A stretch of 64,000 nt of DNA from NCBI GenBank assembly GCA_029879245.1, contig JAOUQQ010000002.1, positions 1 through 64,000 on the forward strand, read 5' to 3'. The notes beneath the pieces are model-generated. The model was not told the origin of the DNA. It saw nothing but the letters and a program-made list of their open reading frames with translations, and searched no databases. This stretch comes from Chromatiales bacterium. Its GTDB lineage: Bacteria > Pseudomonadota > Gammaproteobacteria > Thiohalomonadales > Thiohalomonadaceae. Positions 1-9,656 of this stretch are shown piece after piece. The position numbers were made by a program, and so were the translations under genes. How positions within the stretch are numbered: position 1 is the first letter of the stretch; every line of letters starts with the position of its first letter.

Positions 1-2
1 TA

Positions 3-419
3 CTTGAGATCACCGAGACCGCGCTGATGAGTGACATCGAGCACAACCTCAGGGTACTCAATGATCTGGGGGCACTTGGTATGTCACTCGCGGTAGACGA
101 TTTTGGAACCGGCTACAGCTCCCTCAATCAGCTCTCCCGCCTGCCGGTCAAATACTTGAAGATCGACCGCAGTTTTATTGAAACGATGGAGGAGGATAAG
201 GGCAATCACACCATCGTCGCCGCCGTCATCAGCATGGCACATGCCCTGAGTATGAAAGTCATCGCCGAAGGGGTGGAGACTCATGCCCAGCACCACGCAC
301 TTAACCATCTCGACTGTGACTGTATACAGGGTTATCTATTCTATAAACCCACCGCGGTAGATACACTGCAACGACAACTGGATGAGATGAATAGCCGATC
401 AGATACACTCAGCGCCTGA
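3..419 (+). CDS. C-terminal part of an EAL-domain protein (5' end outside window)
   Basis: The frame is open from the left edge, so only the last ~138 residues are present and the ATG at 27 is internal. Visible EAL signatures are LEITE at the edge, the DDFGTGYSSL block with its metal-binding Asp pair, LKIDRSFIE, IAEGVE and the terminal QGYLFYKP. These carry metal and c-di-GMP contacts of EAL phosphodiesterases, so the visible half looks catalytically competent. The E-A-L signature and any sensor or GGDEF domain lie outside the window. It probably hydrolyses cyclic di-GMP. It resembles the EAL part of the protein at 4526-7054 but is clearly a different gene. Confidence 0.9.
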   Translation, partial: LEITETALMSDIEHNLRVLNDLGALGMSLAVDDFGTGYSSLNQLSRLPVKYLKIDRSFIETMEEDKGNHTIVAAVISMAHALSMKVIAEGVETHAQHHALNHLDCDCIQGYLFYKPTAVDTLQRQLDEMNSRSDTLSA

Positions 420-500
420 TCAGCTACCCCACTACGTGAGACTAGAAATATCAACGAGCAAGAGATGCATATCAAGCTGACTTTGTAAAATGAGATCTTT

Positions 501-1025
501 TTAGTTCAGGCTCTCATCTATGTCATCGATACCACTGCCGTTGTCCGGCTTCAGTGTAACCATGCGACTATTCAATTCGAGCAATCGCTTGCTATTCTGT
601 TCGTCGAACTTCATCTCCAGCACCATCACCTGTACAGCGTGACTATCAAATTTCAGCTGTATCAGCTTATTTGCCTCTGACAAAGTATCAAGCAACCCCT
701 GTGACTCATCAGGAAGGGTGTTATATCGCATTTTCAGTGCCACCATCTGCAGAATCGCACTCACACCCAACGGCCCATGTGTGTCGATATCGACAACAAC
801 ATTTGCGCTCCCCTTCGGGTTTCTGCAGTCGAGTGTCAACAACGACTCACTCAGACGCACACTACGCACCGAGTAACAGCTGAGTTTCCCCTCCTGTTGC
901 GCCGTCTCAGCAGACGCCTCCGCCTCACCTTGCACCTCACTACTCCCACTCCTGTTTTCAACCGTGGAGGCACAACCATTCAGAATTAACAACGCGACCA
1001 AGACAAGACCCATCAAACGTTCCAT
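501..1025 (-). CDS. Putative lipoprotein, unknown function
   Basis: A 174-residue product begins with a short hydrophobic signal and a lipobox LILNGC, placing the lipidated Cys at about residue 18. The start at 1025 is chosen because a GAGGGGG ribosome-binding site sits just upstream; an in-frame ATG 19 codons earlier would put a charged stretch before the signal. The mature part is Ser/Glu-rich for about 40 residues, contains two Cys (in LSCYSV and LDCRN) that could form a disulfide, and ends in an acidic tail. It is divergent from the SulP gene across a 134-bp intergenic region. No family recognised; an envelope location is inferred from the lipobox. Confidence 0.75.
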   Translation of the reverse strand: MERLMGLVLVALLILNGCASTVENRSGSSEVQGEAEASAETAQQEGKLSCYSVRSVRLSESLLTLDCRNPKGSANVVVDIDTHGPLGVSAILQMVALKMRYNTLPDESQGLLDTLSEANKLIQLKFDSHAVQVMVLEMKFDEQNSKRLLELNSRMVTLKPDNGSGIDDIDESLN

Positions 1026-1089
1026 ATATCCCCCTCGTTTTTTTTCACCCACAGTATGGCACCGTAATGGTGACGCAACCATACACTTT

Positions 1090-1105
1090 ATTAGAAACGT
1101 CTAAT
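1090..1105. promoter_or_regulatory. Inverted repeat ATTAGA-N4-TCTAAT (candidate operator)
   Basis: A perfect 6+4+6 bp inverted repeat lies in the gap between the divergent lipoprotein and SulP genes. A TATCAT hexamer, a possible -10 box reading toward SulP, starts a few bases downstream. The symmetry and position suit a regulator-binding site, but no regulator gene is adjacent and the site is not recognised. Confidence 0.35.
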
Positions 1106-1159
1106 TTGCTATCATGGGCGGCTTTTCCTGCAATACCCCAAGGGCAGAGAGCCATCGCC

Positions 1160-2692
1160 ATGTTTTTCAATTTCGAGTGCACCGATCAGGGCTGCCCCAA
1201 GAACGATATTCTCTCCGGTCTGACGGTGGCCCTGGCGCTGGTGCCCGAGGCGGTCGCCTTCGCCTTTGTTGCCGGGGTCGAGCCGCTGGTGGGTCTCTAC
1301 GCCGCCTTTATGGTGGGGTTGATCACCGCCGCCTTCGGTGGACGGCCGGGGATGATCTCAGGCGCTACCGGCGCGCTCGCGGTGGTGATGGTGGCGCTGG
1401 TAGCGCAGCATGGGGTGGAGTACCTGTTCGCCGCGGTGGTGCTGATGGGTGTCATCCAGATCGCCATCGGCCTGCTCAAAATGGGCAAGTTCATCCGTAT
1501 GGTCCCCCACCCGGTGATGCTCGGCTTCGTCAACGGTCTGGCCATCGTCATCTTCCTGGCGCAGCTGGAGAGCTTCAAGGTGAAGGATGCCGAGGGGGCC
1601 TCCCACTGGCTGGCGAGTGATCAACTGGGACTGATGCTGGGGCTGGTGGCGCTGACCATGGCGATCATCCACCTCCTGCCCAAGCTCACCAAGGCCATCC
1701 CCTCCTCGCTGGCGGCGATCATCGTGGTCTCGGCCATCGTCATCGGCATGGGGCTGGAGAGCCGCACCGTGGGTGACATGGCCTCCATTGCCGGCGGCCT
1801 GCCCGAGTTCCACATCCCGATGGTCCCTATCAGCTGGGAGACCCTCTGGATCATCCTCCCCTACTCCTTCATCTTTGCCGCCATCGGCCTCATCGAATCC
1901 CTACTGACCCTGAGCCTGATCGACGAGATCACCGAGACCCGCGGCCGCGGCAACCGCGAGTGCATCGGCCAGGGGGCGGCCAACGTGGCCACCGGTTTCT
2001 TTGGCGGCATGGGTGGCTGCGCGATGATCGGCCAGAGCATGATTAACGTGAACTCCGGCGGCCGAGGTCGTCTCTCCGGCATCTCGGCGGCGCTGTTCCT
2101 GCTCGCCTTTATCCTCTTCGCCTCGGGTCTTATCGAGATGATACCGCTGGCAGCGCTCACCGGGGTGATGTTCATGGTAGTGATCGGCACCTTCGAGTGG
2201 TCTAGCCTGCGCATCATGGGCAAAATCCCCAGGGCAGACGCCTTCATCATCGTGCTGGTCTCCGGCGTTACCGTGGTAACCGACCTCGCCATCGCGGTGG
2301 TGGTCGGCGTCATCGTCTCCGCCCTGGTCTTCGCCTGGGAGCACGCCAAGCACATCAACGTCACCACCTCCGAGGACAAGATGGGCGGCAAGGTCTACGA
2401 GCTGAGCGGTCCCCTCTTCTTCGCCTCGGTGAAGAACTTTCAGGACCTCTTCGATGTAAAGAACGACCCGGATGACGTGGTGGTGGAGTTCCAGAACTCC
2501 AAGGTGATGGACCACTCGGCCATTGAAGCCATTGACACCCTCGCCGAGCGATACCTCAAGGCGGGCAAGCGGCTCCACCTGCGCCACCTCAGCGCCGAGT
2601 GTACCGAGCTGCTGGAGAAGGCGGGCGATCTGGTAGAGGTCAATGTAATTGAGGACCCCCGCTATCACGTTGCCGACGACCGGCTGGCCTGA
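1160..2692 (+). CDS. SulP/SLC26-family anion transporter with STAS domain
   Basis: The product is a ~510-residue inner-membrane permease with a hydrophobic SulP core of roughly 10-14 segments. Family features include the [13 protein letters not shown] region near the N-terminus, which matches the conserved SulP segment, and the ETRGRGNRE / [12 protein letters not shown] stretch. The last ~90 residues form a soluble STAS domain (FFASVKNF, then [19 protein letters not shown]). SulP proteins carry sulfate, bicarbonate or other anions, and the substrate cannot be told from sequence. The start at 1160 is preferred over 1067 because homology to the family begins there and the extra 31 residues look unrelated. 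Translation initiation signals are weak. purE follows 76 bp downstream on the same strand. Confidence 0.9.
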   Translation: MFFNFECTDQGCPKNDILSGLTVALALVPEAVAFAFVAGVEPLVGLYAAFMVGLITAAFGGRPGMISGATGALAVVMVALVAQHGVEYLFAAVVLMGVIQIAIGLLKMGKFIRMVPHPVMLGFVNGLAIVIFLAQLESFKVKDAEGASHWLASDQLGLMLGLVALTMAIIHLLPKLTKAIPSSLAAIIVVSAIVIGMGLESRTVGDMASIAGGLPEFHIPMVPISWETLWIILPYSFIFAAIGLIESLLTLSLIDEITETRGRGNRECIGQGAANVATGFFGGMGGCAMIGQSMINVNSGGRGRLSGISAALFLLAFILFASGLIEMIPLAALTGVMFMVVIGTFEWSSLRIMGKIPRADAFIIVLVSGVTVVTDLAIAVVVGVIVSALVFAWEHAKHINVTTSEDKMGGKVYELSGPLFFASVKNFQDLFDVKNDPDDVVVEFQNSKVMDHSAIEAIDTLAERYLKAGKRLHLRHLSAECTELLEKAGDLVEVNVIEDPRYHVADDRLA

Positions 2693-2768
2693 GGCCCCGC
2701 GCCGCAACTACCGAGCAGGCCTCTTATCCCTTACAATGCGCGATTGAAATAAACACAGGCAACAACCG

Positions 2769-3272
2769 ATGAGCAAGCAGAGTGACAGCCCACGGGTGGG
2801 CATCATCATGGGTTCCACCTCCGACTGGGAGACGATGCAGCACGCGGCCGAGACGCTGGAAAAGCTCGGCGTGGCCCACGAGGTAGAGGTGGTCTCCGCC
2901 CACCGCACCCCCGACAAGCTCTTCAGCTACGCCGAAAGCGCGGCCGGGCGCGGCCTGGAGGTGATCATCGCCGGAGCCGGCGGTGCCGCCCACCTGCCCG
3001 GCATGGTCGCCGCCAAGACCCCGGTGCCGGTACTCGGCGTGCCGGTACAGTCCAAGGCGCTAAATGGCATGGACTCCCTGCTCTCCATCGTGCAGATGCC
3101 CGCCGGGATCCCGGTCGGCACCCTCGCCATCGGCAAGGCTGGTGCCACCAACGCCGCCCTGCTCGCCGCCGCCATCGTCGCCAACCACGACGACAAGGTG
3201 CGCCAGGCCCTCAACGAGTTCCGCGCCCAGCAGACCGAGACGGTGCTGGCCAGGCCCGACCCCCGAGACTAG
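2769..3272 (+). CDS. purE: N5-carboxyaminoimidazole ribonucleotide mutase PurE
   Basis: This 167-residue protein is a class I PurE, which moves the carboxylate of N5-CAIR to give CAIR in de novo purine synthesis. The phosphate-binding GSTSDW loop (residues 15-20), the SAHRTP motif with catalytic His45, and [11 protein letters not shown] (about 69-79) are all present, and the length is typical. purK follows after 14 bp, the usual purEK operon that links the ATP-dependent carboxylase to this mutase. Confidence 0.97.
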   Translation: MSKQSDSPRVGIIMGSTSDWETMQHAAETLEKLGVAHEVEVVSAHRTPDKLFSYAESAAGRGLEVIIAGAGGAAHLPGMVAAKTPVPVLGVPVQSKALNGMDSLLSIVQMPAGIPVGTLAIGKAGATNAALLAAAIVANHDDKVRQALNEFRAQQTETVLARPDPRD

Positions 3273-3286
3273 AGGGAGCACCTAGC

Positions 3287-4345
3287 ATGATCATCGGTAT
3301 CGTCGGCGGCGGCCAGCTGGCCCAGATGATGGCACTGGCCGGTTTCCCCCTCGGCATGCGCTTTATCTTCCTCGACCCGGCCGCGGACGCCTGCGCCGGG
3401 CCGCTCGGCGAGCACCTGGTCGGCGCCTACGACGACACTACCCTGCTCAGCATCATGGCCGAGAAGGCCGACGTGGTGACCTACGAGTTCGAGAACGTCC
3501 CCGCCTCCGCCATCGCCTTCCTCCACGGCAAGGTCGATGTCGCCCCCAACGACCAGGCCCTTGCCACCGCCCGCGACCGTTTTAACGAAAAGAGCCTGTT
3601 CCGCGAGCTTGAGATCCCCACCGTACCCTTCGCCACCGTCGACTCCCTCGACGACCTGAAGCAGGCGGTAGCCGAGTTCGGCCTGCCCGCGATTCTCAAG
3701 ACACGCACCATGGGTTACGACGGCAAGGGCCAGGCGCTGCTGCGTACCGAGAGCGATGTGGAAGCGGCGTGGCAGAGCATGGGCAGCGTACCGCTGATCC
3801 TCGAGGGCTTCGCCAAATTCCACCGCGAGGTCTCGATCATCACCGCCCGCGGCAAAGACGGCGAGTTCCGCTTCTACCCCCTCTCCGAGAACCACCACCG
3901 CGACGGCATCCTGCACACCGCCCGCAACCTGCACAACGACCCCAGGCAGGAGCAGGCAGAGGGCTACGCCCGTCGTATCATGGAGAGGCTCGACTACGTT
4001 GGCGTAATGGCGCTGGAGCTGTTCGACACCGACGAGGGACTGATGGCCAATGAGATCGCCCCGCGTGTGCACAACTCCGGCCACTGGAGCATCGAAGGCT
4101 CCATCACCAGCCAGTTCGAAAATCATATGCGTGCCATCGCCGGACTGCCGCTCGGCAGCACCGAGTCGACTGGCTACGCCACCATGGTCAACTTCATCGG
4201 CACCATGCCCGCACGCGAGAAGGTTCTCGCCGTGGCAGGGGCCAGCCTGCACGACTACGGTAAGGAGCCGAAGCCGGGGCGGAAGATTGGGCATGCGACG
4301 ATCTGGTCGGTCCAGCCGCTGGATCAGGCACCCGAGTTCGACTGA
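3287..4345 (+). CDS. purK: N5-CAIR synthetase PurK (ATP-grasp)
   Basis: The 352-residue protein has the N-terminal dinucleotide-like IVGGGQLAQMM start typical of PurK, then an ATP-grasp fold with LKTRTMGYDGKGQ as the ATP-binding loop and the metal-site region NEIAPRVHNSGHW. It makes N5-CAIR from AIR, ATP and bicarbonate, feeding PurE encoded immediately upstream. Length is normal and all major motifs are intact. No terminator-like hairpin was seen in the ~180-bp gap that follows. Confidence 0.97.
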   Translation: MIIGIVGGGQLAQMMALAGFPLGMRFIFLDPAADACAGPLGEHLVGAYDDTTLLSIMAEKADVVTYEFENVPASAIAFLHGKVDVAPNDQALATARDRFNEKSLFRELEIPTVPFATVDSLDDLKQAVAEFGLPAILKTRTMGYDGKGQALLRTESDVEAAWQSMGSVPLILEGFAKFHREVSIITARGKDGEFRFYPLSENHHRDGILHTARNLHNDPRQEQAEGYARRIMERLDYVGVMALELFDTDEGLMANEIAPRVHNSGHWSIEGSITSQFENHMRAIAGLPLGSTESTGYATMVNFIGTMPAREKVLAVAGASLHDYGKEPKPGRKIGHATIWSVQPLDQAPEFD

Positions 4346-4525
4346 GCCCCTTTTCTAACAACCTCTCCACCTTCAACACACTCCACAATCAGGTCACCTT
4401 ACCGTCAACGGGCGGCTCACTTGTAAGTCACTGCATTGCCCATATATAGAGCCTTATAGCCAGGGGAAGCTATATGAACCCCCACTCTCGCATGACCATA
4501 ACCCTATTGATGTCGGGCACTTAAT

Positions 4526-7054
4526 TTGACCTCACTCTATCAGATACAAAAGCGTTACCGCCTGACCACCCTGATTATGGTGACGGCAGTCATTGTATTG
4601 GTAAGTTTCTGGGCCTTTGAGTTTCGCTCAGCGTTAGTAGATGTAGATGAACGCCAGGAACAGTACATCACCGAACAGCACGAACAGATCGTTGAAATGA
4701 AGGCACAGGAACTTGAGGCCCTGTTTCACGACATCTATCAAAACGCGAGAACCATCTCACTGCTACCGATGGTACGCGAGCTCAGTGGTAGCAATCGGTT
4801 AAGCGAGGATGAAGATGTGGTGGCAGACGGCAGGCTCTCTCTGGACGCACATCGGACCATTCAGCAGATCTACACCAATCTGGAGAACAACGTCAGTGTC
4901 TCGGAGGTCTACTATGTGTTGGATCGCTTTGACCCCAATAGAGAGGTCCCCCTCTTTATGTACGATCACCACATCGCCGGGATAAACGACATTGCAGCAA
5001 GTAACGAGAGCACTATCGACAATCTCTCCGATATCCCGGAAGAGCTGGAGGATGAGGAGTATCAATACTTCCCTGTTGTGTTGGCATGGTTTCGTCAACA
5101 TGCACCATCCTTCCTCTGGTCGCACAGCCTGGACGATATTCCCGCACGCATCTCGCCACTACTTCGCACCTGTGACAACTCTCAGTATGACTCTATTCAA
5201 CACGGAGATGTCACAAACAGTCACGGACTGATCTTTTCGTTGCCGGTCTATAGGTCAGGTACTCTCGATTTTAAAGGCATCATCACCGTTATTCTTCGAG
5301 CCAACGTGCTTGAGGCGACACTGCTTGGGGTTCCCTATCTGCCGATCACCGACGATGAGATTGCACAGCAACGGCAGCAGGGGTGGGATATGCCGGAAGT
5401 CTCTACTTTTCAGCTCATTCAGGATGAGCAGAATATACTCATCCAGGACCGGAGGGGATCTACAGAAGGATACCTTGACAGCGAAGGTCACTGGATAGAG
5501 AGAGAGTACATCTTCTCAGGTGGTATCACCTGGAAATTACGGCACTATCTTACCCCGACCATAATCGGCAGGATGGTGACATCTTACGATTCACAACGAA
5601 ATAACATTATCGAATCGCGACTCTCGGTAATGTTTATTATCATCATCTTTCTACACTGGGCGTTTTATCTGCTTATAAAGTCACGCAATGAACTGATGCA
5701 TCTTGCCTATTTTGATGATTTAACTGGACTACCCAATCGGGTGCAGATGATCGACAACATACAGAAATGGATCCACAACAATAATCCGCAACATCAGCAC
5801 TTCTCTCTGCTGATCATCAACATCGCCAATTTTTCCATGGTCAACCAGCTCTACGGGCACCTTGCAGGTGACAGATTACTGACCCGATTATCTCAAAGAC
5901 TTGCAGAGACCCTATACAGGCACTGTGAGCGGCCAGCTCTCTTTAGCAAACAATCCGCTGCCAACACTATGATAGCTCGATTGAGTGGCGATGAATTTGC
6001 CATCATCTCCAGAAAATTTGTTTTGGCTGACGACATTAAATCACTTATCCATCATCTTCATGATGCAATATCCTCACCTATTTCAATTGAACAACAGCTC
6101 AACATCAAATCAGATATCCGTATCGGTGCAGCGGTCTATCCTGCAGACGCAGACAATGCCAGCAAACTGATGGCTGCAGCTGACTATGCCTTGCAGGAGT
6201 GTCGACGCCACGGAACCGAGGTCTTCTATCTGTTTGATAATGAACTGCGAACACAGCGGGCGCGCTACAACATCCTGTCAGAAGAGAGCAAACACGCCCT
6301 TGCACAGCAACAATTCGAAATTATGTACCAACCAAAACAGTCACTAAGCGGCGGTCACATCGTATCACTTGAGGCGCTGTTACGCTGGCGACACCCGGAG
6401 AGTGGGTATATTTCACCGGTAGAATTCATTCCGATACTGGAGGAGAACAAGGGCATTATCGAAGTAGGATACTGGATTCTTCGGCAGGCATGCCACGACA
6501 TCGCCACACTTGACTCGATGGGGTTTAAGGATGTGGCCATCAGCGTCAATGTCTCTGTCCGTCAGCTCTGCAGCGAGGGTTTCGCCGATGGCGTATCACG
6601 CATCCTCCGTGAAACCGACACCGCACCGTCACGCATTATCCTCGAAATCACCGAATCTTTGATGATGGAGAATGCCGAAAGTAACCTCATTGTTCTCAGA
6701 CAACTCGAGGCACTTGGTCTACACATCGCCATTGATGACTTTGGCACCGGCTATAGCTCCCTTACCTATTTGCAAAACCTTCCCCTGACCTATCTCAAAC
6801 TGGATAAATCCTTTATCGACAGTATGACTGATGAGAGAACGACCCATATCGTAAAGATGGTTATCGATCTGGCAAGAGGATTAAAACTTACCACCATTGC
6901 GGAGGGCATCGAAACGCTAGAGCAACGAGAGATGCTGAAGACTCTGGGCTGCGACATTATTCAGGGCTATTTACTCTCCAGACCAAAACCTCTCACTGAG
7001 CTCATCGACTGGATGCAGTCAGAGCCAACATCTGTTGATACGCGATTTGGCTAA
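4526..7054 (+). CDS. Membrane GGDEF-EAL c-di-GMP signalling protein
   Basis: An 842-residue protein starts with a TM segment (about 13-32), followed by a ~330-residue periplasmic sensor-like region, a second TM (about 367-384), a GGDEF domain and a C-terminal EAL domain. The cyclase signature reads SGDEF (S487), a Ser for the first Gly. The EAL domain looks complete: EALLRWRHP from E616, the Asn in SVNVSVRQL, LEITESL, IDDFGTGYSSL, LKLDKSFI, IAEGIE and QGYLLSRP. It is therefore likely a phosphodiesterase, possibly bifunctional. The start is a TTG at 4526 just after an in-frame stop; an ATG at 4580 is an alternative, but it would shorten the first TM. The gene stands alone. Confidence 0.9.
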   Translation: MTSLYQIQKRYRLTTLIMVTAVIVLVSFWAFEFRSALVDVDERQEQYITEQHEQIVEMKAQELEALFHDIYQNARTISLLPMVRELSGSNRLSEDEDVVADGRLSLDAHRTIQQIYTNLENNVSVSEVYYVLDRFDPNREVPLFMYDHHIAGINDIAASNESTIDNLSDIPEELEDEEYQYFPVVLAWFRQHAPSFLWSHSLDDIPARISPLLRTCDNSQYDSIQHGDVTNSHGLIFSLPVYRSGTLDFKGIITVILRANVLEATLLGVPYLPITDDEIAQQRQQGWDMPEVSTFQLIQDEQNILIQDRRGSTEGYLDSEGHWIEREYIFSGGITWKLRHYLTPTIIGRMVTSYDSQRNNIIESRLSVMFIIIIFLHWAFYLLIKSRNELMHLAYFDDLTGLPNRVQMIDNIQKWIHNNNPQHQHFSLLIINIANFSMVNQLYGHLAGDRLLTRLSQRLAETLYRHCERPALFSKQSAANTMIARLSGDEFAIISRKFVLADDIKSLIHHLHDAISSPISIEQQLNIKSDIRIGAAVYPADADNASKLMAAADYALQECRRHGTEVFYLFDNELRTQRARYNILSEESKHALAQQQFEIMYQPKQSLSGGHIVSLEALLRWRHPESGYISPVEFIPILEENKGIIEVGYWILRQACHDIATLDSMGFKDVAISVNVSVRQLCSEGFADGVSRILRETDTAPSRIILEITESLMMENAESNLIVLRQLEALGLHIAIDDFGTGYSSLTYLQNLPLTYLKLDKSFIDSMTDERTTHIVKMVIDLARGLKLTTIAEGIETLEQREMLKTLGCDIIQGYLLSRPKPLTELIDWMQSEPTSVDTRFG

Positions 7055-7104
7055 CGACCTCACACCTGTTATCCACATGAATAGTCATTCATTCGGTCAT
7101 ACTC

Positions 7105-7890
7105 TTATGCCCCACCAGTAAGAAACCGATGCCACTCCACATAATTCATTCCATCTGCTGCCGCCACAACAGATCGCGGTCGCAAGTCACTTATCAGAAC
7201 CGGCTCATTGTTTAGCGTTGATGAGTGGCCTCCCGCCTCTTTAAGTATCAACTGTCCGGCCGCGTAGTCCCACAGCTTCTGCCCACCGTGCAGATAGACA
7301 TCGACCCTGCCAGTTGCAACATAGCACCAGTCGAGCGCACCGGAACCTAAGTTTCGCTGTGAACTATAAGGCGGCTGTGAGGCGACCTTCGCCGCCAGCT
7401 CAGGAGTGAGGCGTTTTAGATCAATCAGGGCAATCCCCTGCTTCAGCGGCCGCGACGCCTGTGGTGCCGTTAACATTTCACCATTGAGCCATGCCCCCCT
7501 GTCCTTCTCAGCAGAAAAGGTCTCATCACGTAGCGGGTCGTAGATGATCGCAAGCTCCACCTCGCCCTTGAGCATCAGCGCCAGTGAGACACTGAAATAA
7601 GGGATACCGGCGGCATAGTTGCTGGTGCCATCCAGCGGGTCGAGCAGCCACAACCCGCCCTCGTTACTGTCGAGCAGTTGCTGTTGCTCTTCGACCGACA
7701 TCTCTTCACCGAGTAGCGGGATCTGCGACCAGCGCTGCTGCAACACCTCAATCATACGTTGCTGCATCGCCAGATCGGCTTCGGTGACGATGCTACCGTC
7801 GCTCTTCAGTGAGTGGCCAATCTGCTGGAAGCGTGGCAACAACTCCTGCTGTGCTGCCTCGCGGATGATCTGTTCCAGTTCCTGTCGCAT
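7105..7890 (-). CDS. Inositol monophosphatase-family phosphatase
   Basis: The 261-residue product carries the family's metal-site motifs in order: GEEMS (residues 61-64), DPLDGT (84-89), and WDYAAGQLILKEAGG (Asp208). These provide the Mg2+ ligands for hydrolysis of inositol phosphates, 3'-phosphoadenosine 5'-phosphate or similar sugar or nucleotide monophosphates. The order and length fit both SuhB-like and CysQ-like members; CysQ would suit sulfur metabolism, but the exact substrate is undecided. A hairpin terminator separates it from the upstream SCP2-like gene, so it probably has its own promoter. Confidence 0.9.
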   Translation of the reverse strand: MRQELEQIIREAAQQELLPRFQQIGHSLKSDGSIVTEADLAMQQRMIEVLQQRWSQIPLLGEEMSVEEQQQLLDSNEGGLWLLDPLDGTSNYAAGIPYFSVSLALMLKGEVELAIIYDPLRDETFSAEKDRGAWLNGEMLTAPQASRPLKQGIALIDLKRLTPELAAKVASQPPYSSQRNLGSGALDWCYVATGRVDVYLHGGQKLWDYAAGQLILKEAGGHSSTLNNEPVLISDLRPRSVVAAADGMNYVEWHRFLTGGA

Positions 7891-7907
7891 ATCTTTGTCT
7901 CAAACAT

Positions 7908-7941
7908 AAAAAAGGGGAGTGGCGAGCCACTCCCCCTTTTT
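7908..7941 (-). terminator. Rho-independent terminator of the SCP2-like gene
   Basis: A near-perfect GC-rich palindrome (GGGGAGTGGC at 7914-7923 against GCCACTCCCC at 7926-7935) is flanked by A-runs and T-runs on both sides. Read on the minus strand it follows the SCP2-like gene by about 20 bp and ends in a T-rich run. It is symmetric enough to act in both directions. Confidence 0.85.
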
Positions 7942-7961
7942 AACACATCAGCTATTCGATA

Positions 7962-8357
7962 TCAGGCGCGGCCCATTACCGAGAAGCTCTTGACGAAGGG
8001 ACCGGCCATCCGCGGGTCCTTGATCATCGCACTGTAGTCACCGGTACTAAACTTCAGCTTGCCGGTGGCGTAGGCGGTGCCGAGGCCCATCATACCCACG
8101 CCCTTCGCTGCCCAGCCGCTCCAGTTATCGGCACTGGCGCGCAGATCCCAGTTCAGTGACTCACCATTATAGGCGCCAGCAGTAGTTGCCTTGCCATTTT
8201 CAATCACCAGTACACCGGCAGGTGCATCGTCACCGGCAAAGCCATAACCGATGGTGGAGTTAAAGCCGATCTGCTCCAGCGCACCGGAGAGTTCTGGCTC
8301 AGCATTCCACTGCTCAGCAAAAGATTTCATCCACTCATCAGAAAACATGTCAGCCAT
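7962..8357 (-). CDS. SCP2 sterol-binding-domain-like protein
   Basis: A 131-residue single-domain protein without signal peptide. It has the layout of a small SCP2-like lipid-binding domain: an N-terminal helix (WMKSFAEQWN), a central beta region with LVIENGKATTAG and WDLRASADNW, and a C-terminal half with GKLKFSTGDYSAMIK resembling the SCP2 'G.L...GD......' segment. SCP2 domains bind lipids or hydrophobic ligands in a tunnel; the ligand is unknown here. It is monocistronic, with a terminator downstream and ~110 bp to the next gene upstream. Confidence 0.65.
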   Translation of the reverse strand: MADMFSDEWMKSFAEQWNAEPELSGALEQIGFNSTIGYGFAGDDAPAGVLVIENGKATTAGAYNGESLNWDLRASADNWSGWAAKGVGMMGLGTAYATGKLKFSTGDYSAMIKDPRMAGPFVKSFSVMGRA

Positions 8358-8446
8358 GGTACTTCCCTCACTAGTTGGTTAGTTGTAGATAGATATTGTT
8401 ATTATGAGTCGGACAATATAGTGCGACTTCGGAACCTATGCAAGCA

Positions 8447-8465
8447 GGCTGTTCAGCCAACAGCC
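8447..8465 (-). terminator. Stem-loop just after the outer-membrane protein gene
   Basis: A perfect 7-bp stem (GGCTGTT / AACAGCC) with a 5-nt loop lies 3 bp beyond the stop of the gene ending at 8469. No clear T-run follows on the minus strand, so it may be a weak terminator or an RNA 3'-end stabiliser. Confidence 0.4.
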
Positions 8466-8468
8466 AAA

Positions 8469-9656
8469 CTAAAATCGCCACGCGGCCCCCACCAAAAACA
8501 CATTGTTGTTGTACTGGTAGCGATCATCACTATTTTTGATACGACTCCCCTCCCCCTCCAGGTAGTACTCTAACTTATCGCTGTAAAGATACTCACCACG
8601 TAACTGCAGGGAGCTCCCAGATGCACTCTTGGCACCCTGAGCAGGATCCTCAAAGTTAAGGGCATTGGCGTAGTCACGTGTGTAGCTTCTGGCCTTCGCA
8701 CGCAGACGAAGTTGATCGTTTATATCATGGATCAGGCGCACCTTAATCGTCCCCTGATCCATATCGTTGTAGCCCACATGGTTATCTCGACGCTGCAGCA
8801 TTTCATAATCCACATAAGCAACGGTGGCCGGAGAGAATCGGTGGCGTAGACCCGCCTCTATGCCGAAAAAGTTGTAGCGCAAAGTGGGGTTGGTACCAGG
8901 CAGTGAGCCATCTGCGCTGTAGGCACGACGCTCCGTATAACGCTCCACCTCACTATTTATACCAAGATTAAACTTCATCCCCTTAGTGATTCGATGCTCC
9001 CAGTAGGTCCCCAGCTTCATCGATGTGTGGTCATACTGCGACCAGGCCACCGGGTCATCATAGTTGCGATTGGTATACTCACCCTTAATCCCCACGGAGT
9101 TAGCCGCTGACAGCTTTCTCTCGTAGTCGCCTTCAACTCCCACACTCATATAGGAGTATCGATTTGAGACATCGCCTCCGCCTGTGGAAACCTTGGGGTC
9201 ACCGCTATCGCGATCCACATAGACCTTATTTTTCTTCTGCAGCACAACACCCACATAGCTATTGGCCTTTTTACCTGCCTCACTATCAAGACCCAGTTTG
9301 AACTTGTGGTCACTGTATCCTGCATCAGACAGTGCTTTGTCGGGGTAAAACGCCCCCTTGAATCGATAGCTGGCAATCATCGCCGAGGTCGCGTCTATCC
9401 GGTTTTTCATCTCACCTTCAATCTTCAATGGGACAAAAGCACCCGCCTGTTCGTCAGGTGTCACCGTGGTGGCACCGGTAGGGTCGGCTGCCCAGTCAAC
9501 ATAACTGTGGTCCGGGGCATGATAGGCATTGCTCTCATACCCAACCCCGGTCTCTATCAGCCAGTTCACCTCTGCACTACTACCCTCTGTCTCCGCCTGC
9601 ACTACCGTCACGGATAGTGCAGTGGCGACTATACCGAGATATTGTTTTATTCTCAT
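8469..9656 (-). CDS. Outer-membrane beta-barrel protein, unknown function
   Basis: The 395-residue product has a signal peptide of about 21 residues ending VVQA and terminates in Trp-Arg-Phe, the aromatic C-terminal signature of barrels inserted by BAM. The body shows many alternating polar/aromatic strands (for example LQLRGEYLYSDKLEYYLEG and NVFLVGAAWRF) consistent with 14-16 strands. It has no recognised substrate signature. Its start overlaps the stop of the TPR gene (9653), so it is the last gene of a four-gene operon and is probably the outer-membrane component of that envelope system. Confidence 0.75.
   Translation of the reverse strand: MRIKQYLGIVATALSVTVVQAETEGSSAEVNWLIETGVGYESNAYHAPDHSYVDWAADPTGATTVTPDEQAGAFVPLKIEGEMKNRIDATSAMIASYRFKGAFYPDKALSDAGYSDHKFKLGLDSEAGKKANSYVGVVLQKKNKVYVDRDSGDPKVSTGGGDVSNRYSYMSVGVEGDYERKLSAANSVGIKGEYTNRNYDDPVAWSQYDHTSMKLGTYWEHRITKGMKFNLGINSEVERYTERRAYSADGSLPGTNPTLRYNFFGIEAGLRHRFSPATVAYVDYEMLQRRDNHVGYNDMDQGTIKVRLIHDINDQLRLRAKARSYTRDYANALNFEDPAQGAKSASGSSLQLRGEYLYSDKLEYYLEGEGSRIKNSDDRYQYNNNVFLVGAAWRF

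Noticed and set aside
2709-2740. Promoter for purE (TACAAT at 2732-2737)
   Set aside because: No acceptable -35 box at the right spacing; purE could be read from the SulP transcript.
3269-4294. Open frame of 341 codons on the minus strand opposite purK
   Set aside because: A codon-bias shadow of the well-supported purK gene.
8469-9656. Slam-type surface lipoprotein assembly modifier (TPR plus barrel)
   Set aside because: The barrel has no N-terminal TPR of its own, the TPR gene is separate and far longer, and no lipoprotein substrate gene is adjacent. Similar architecture is not enough.
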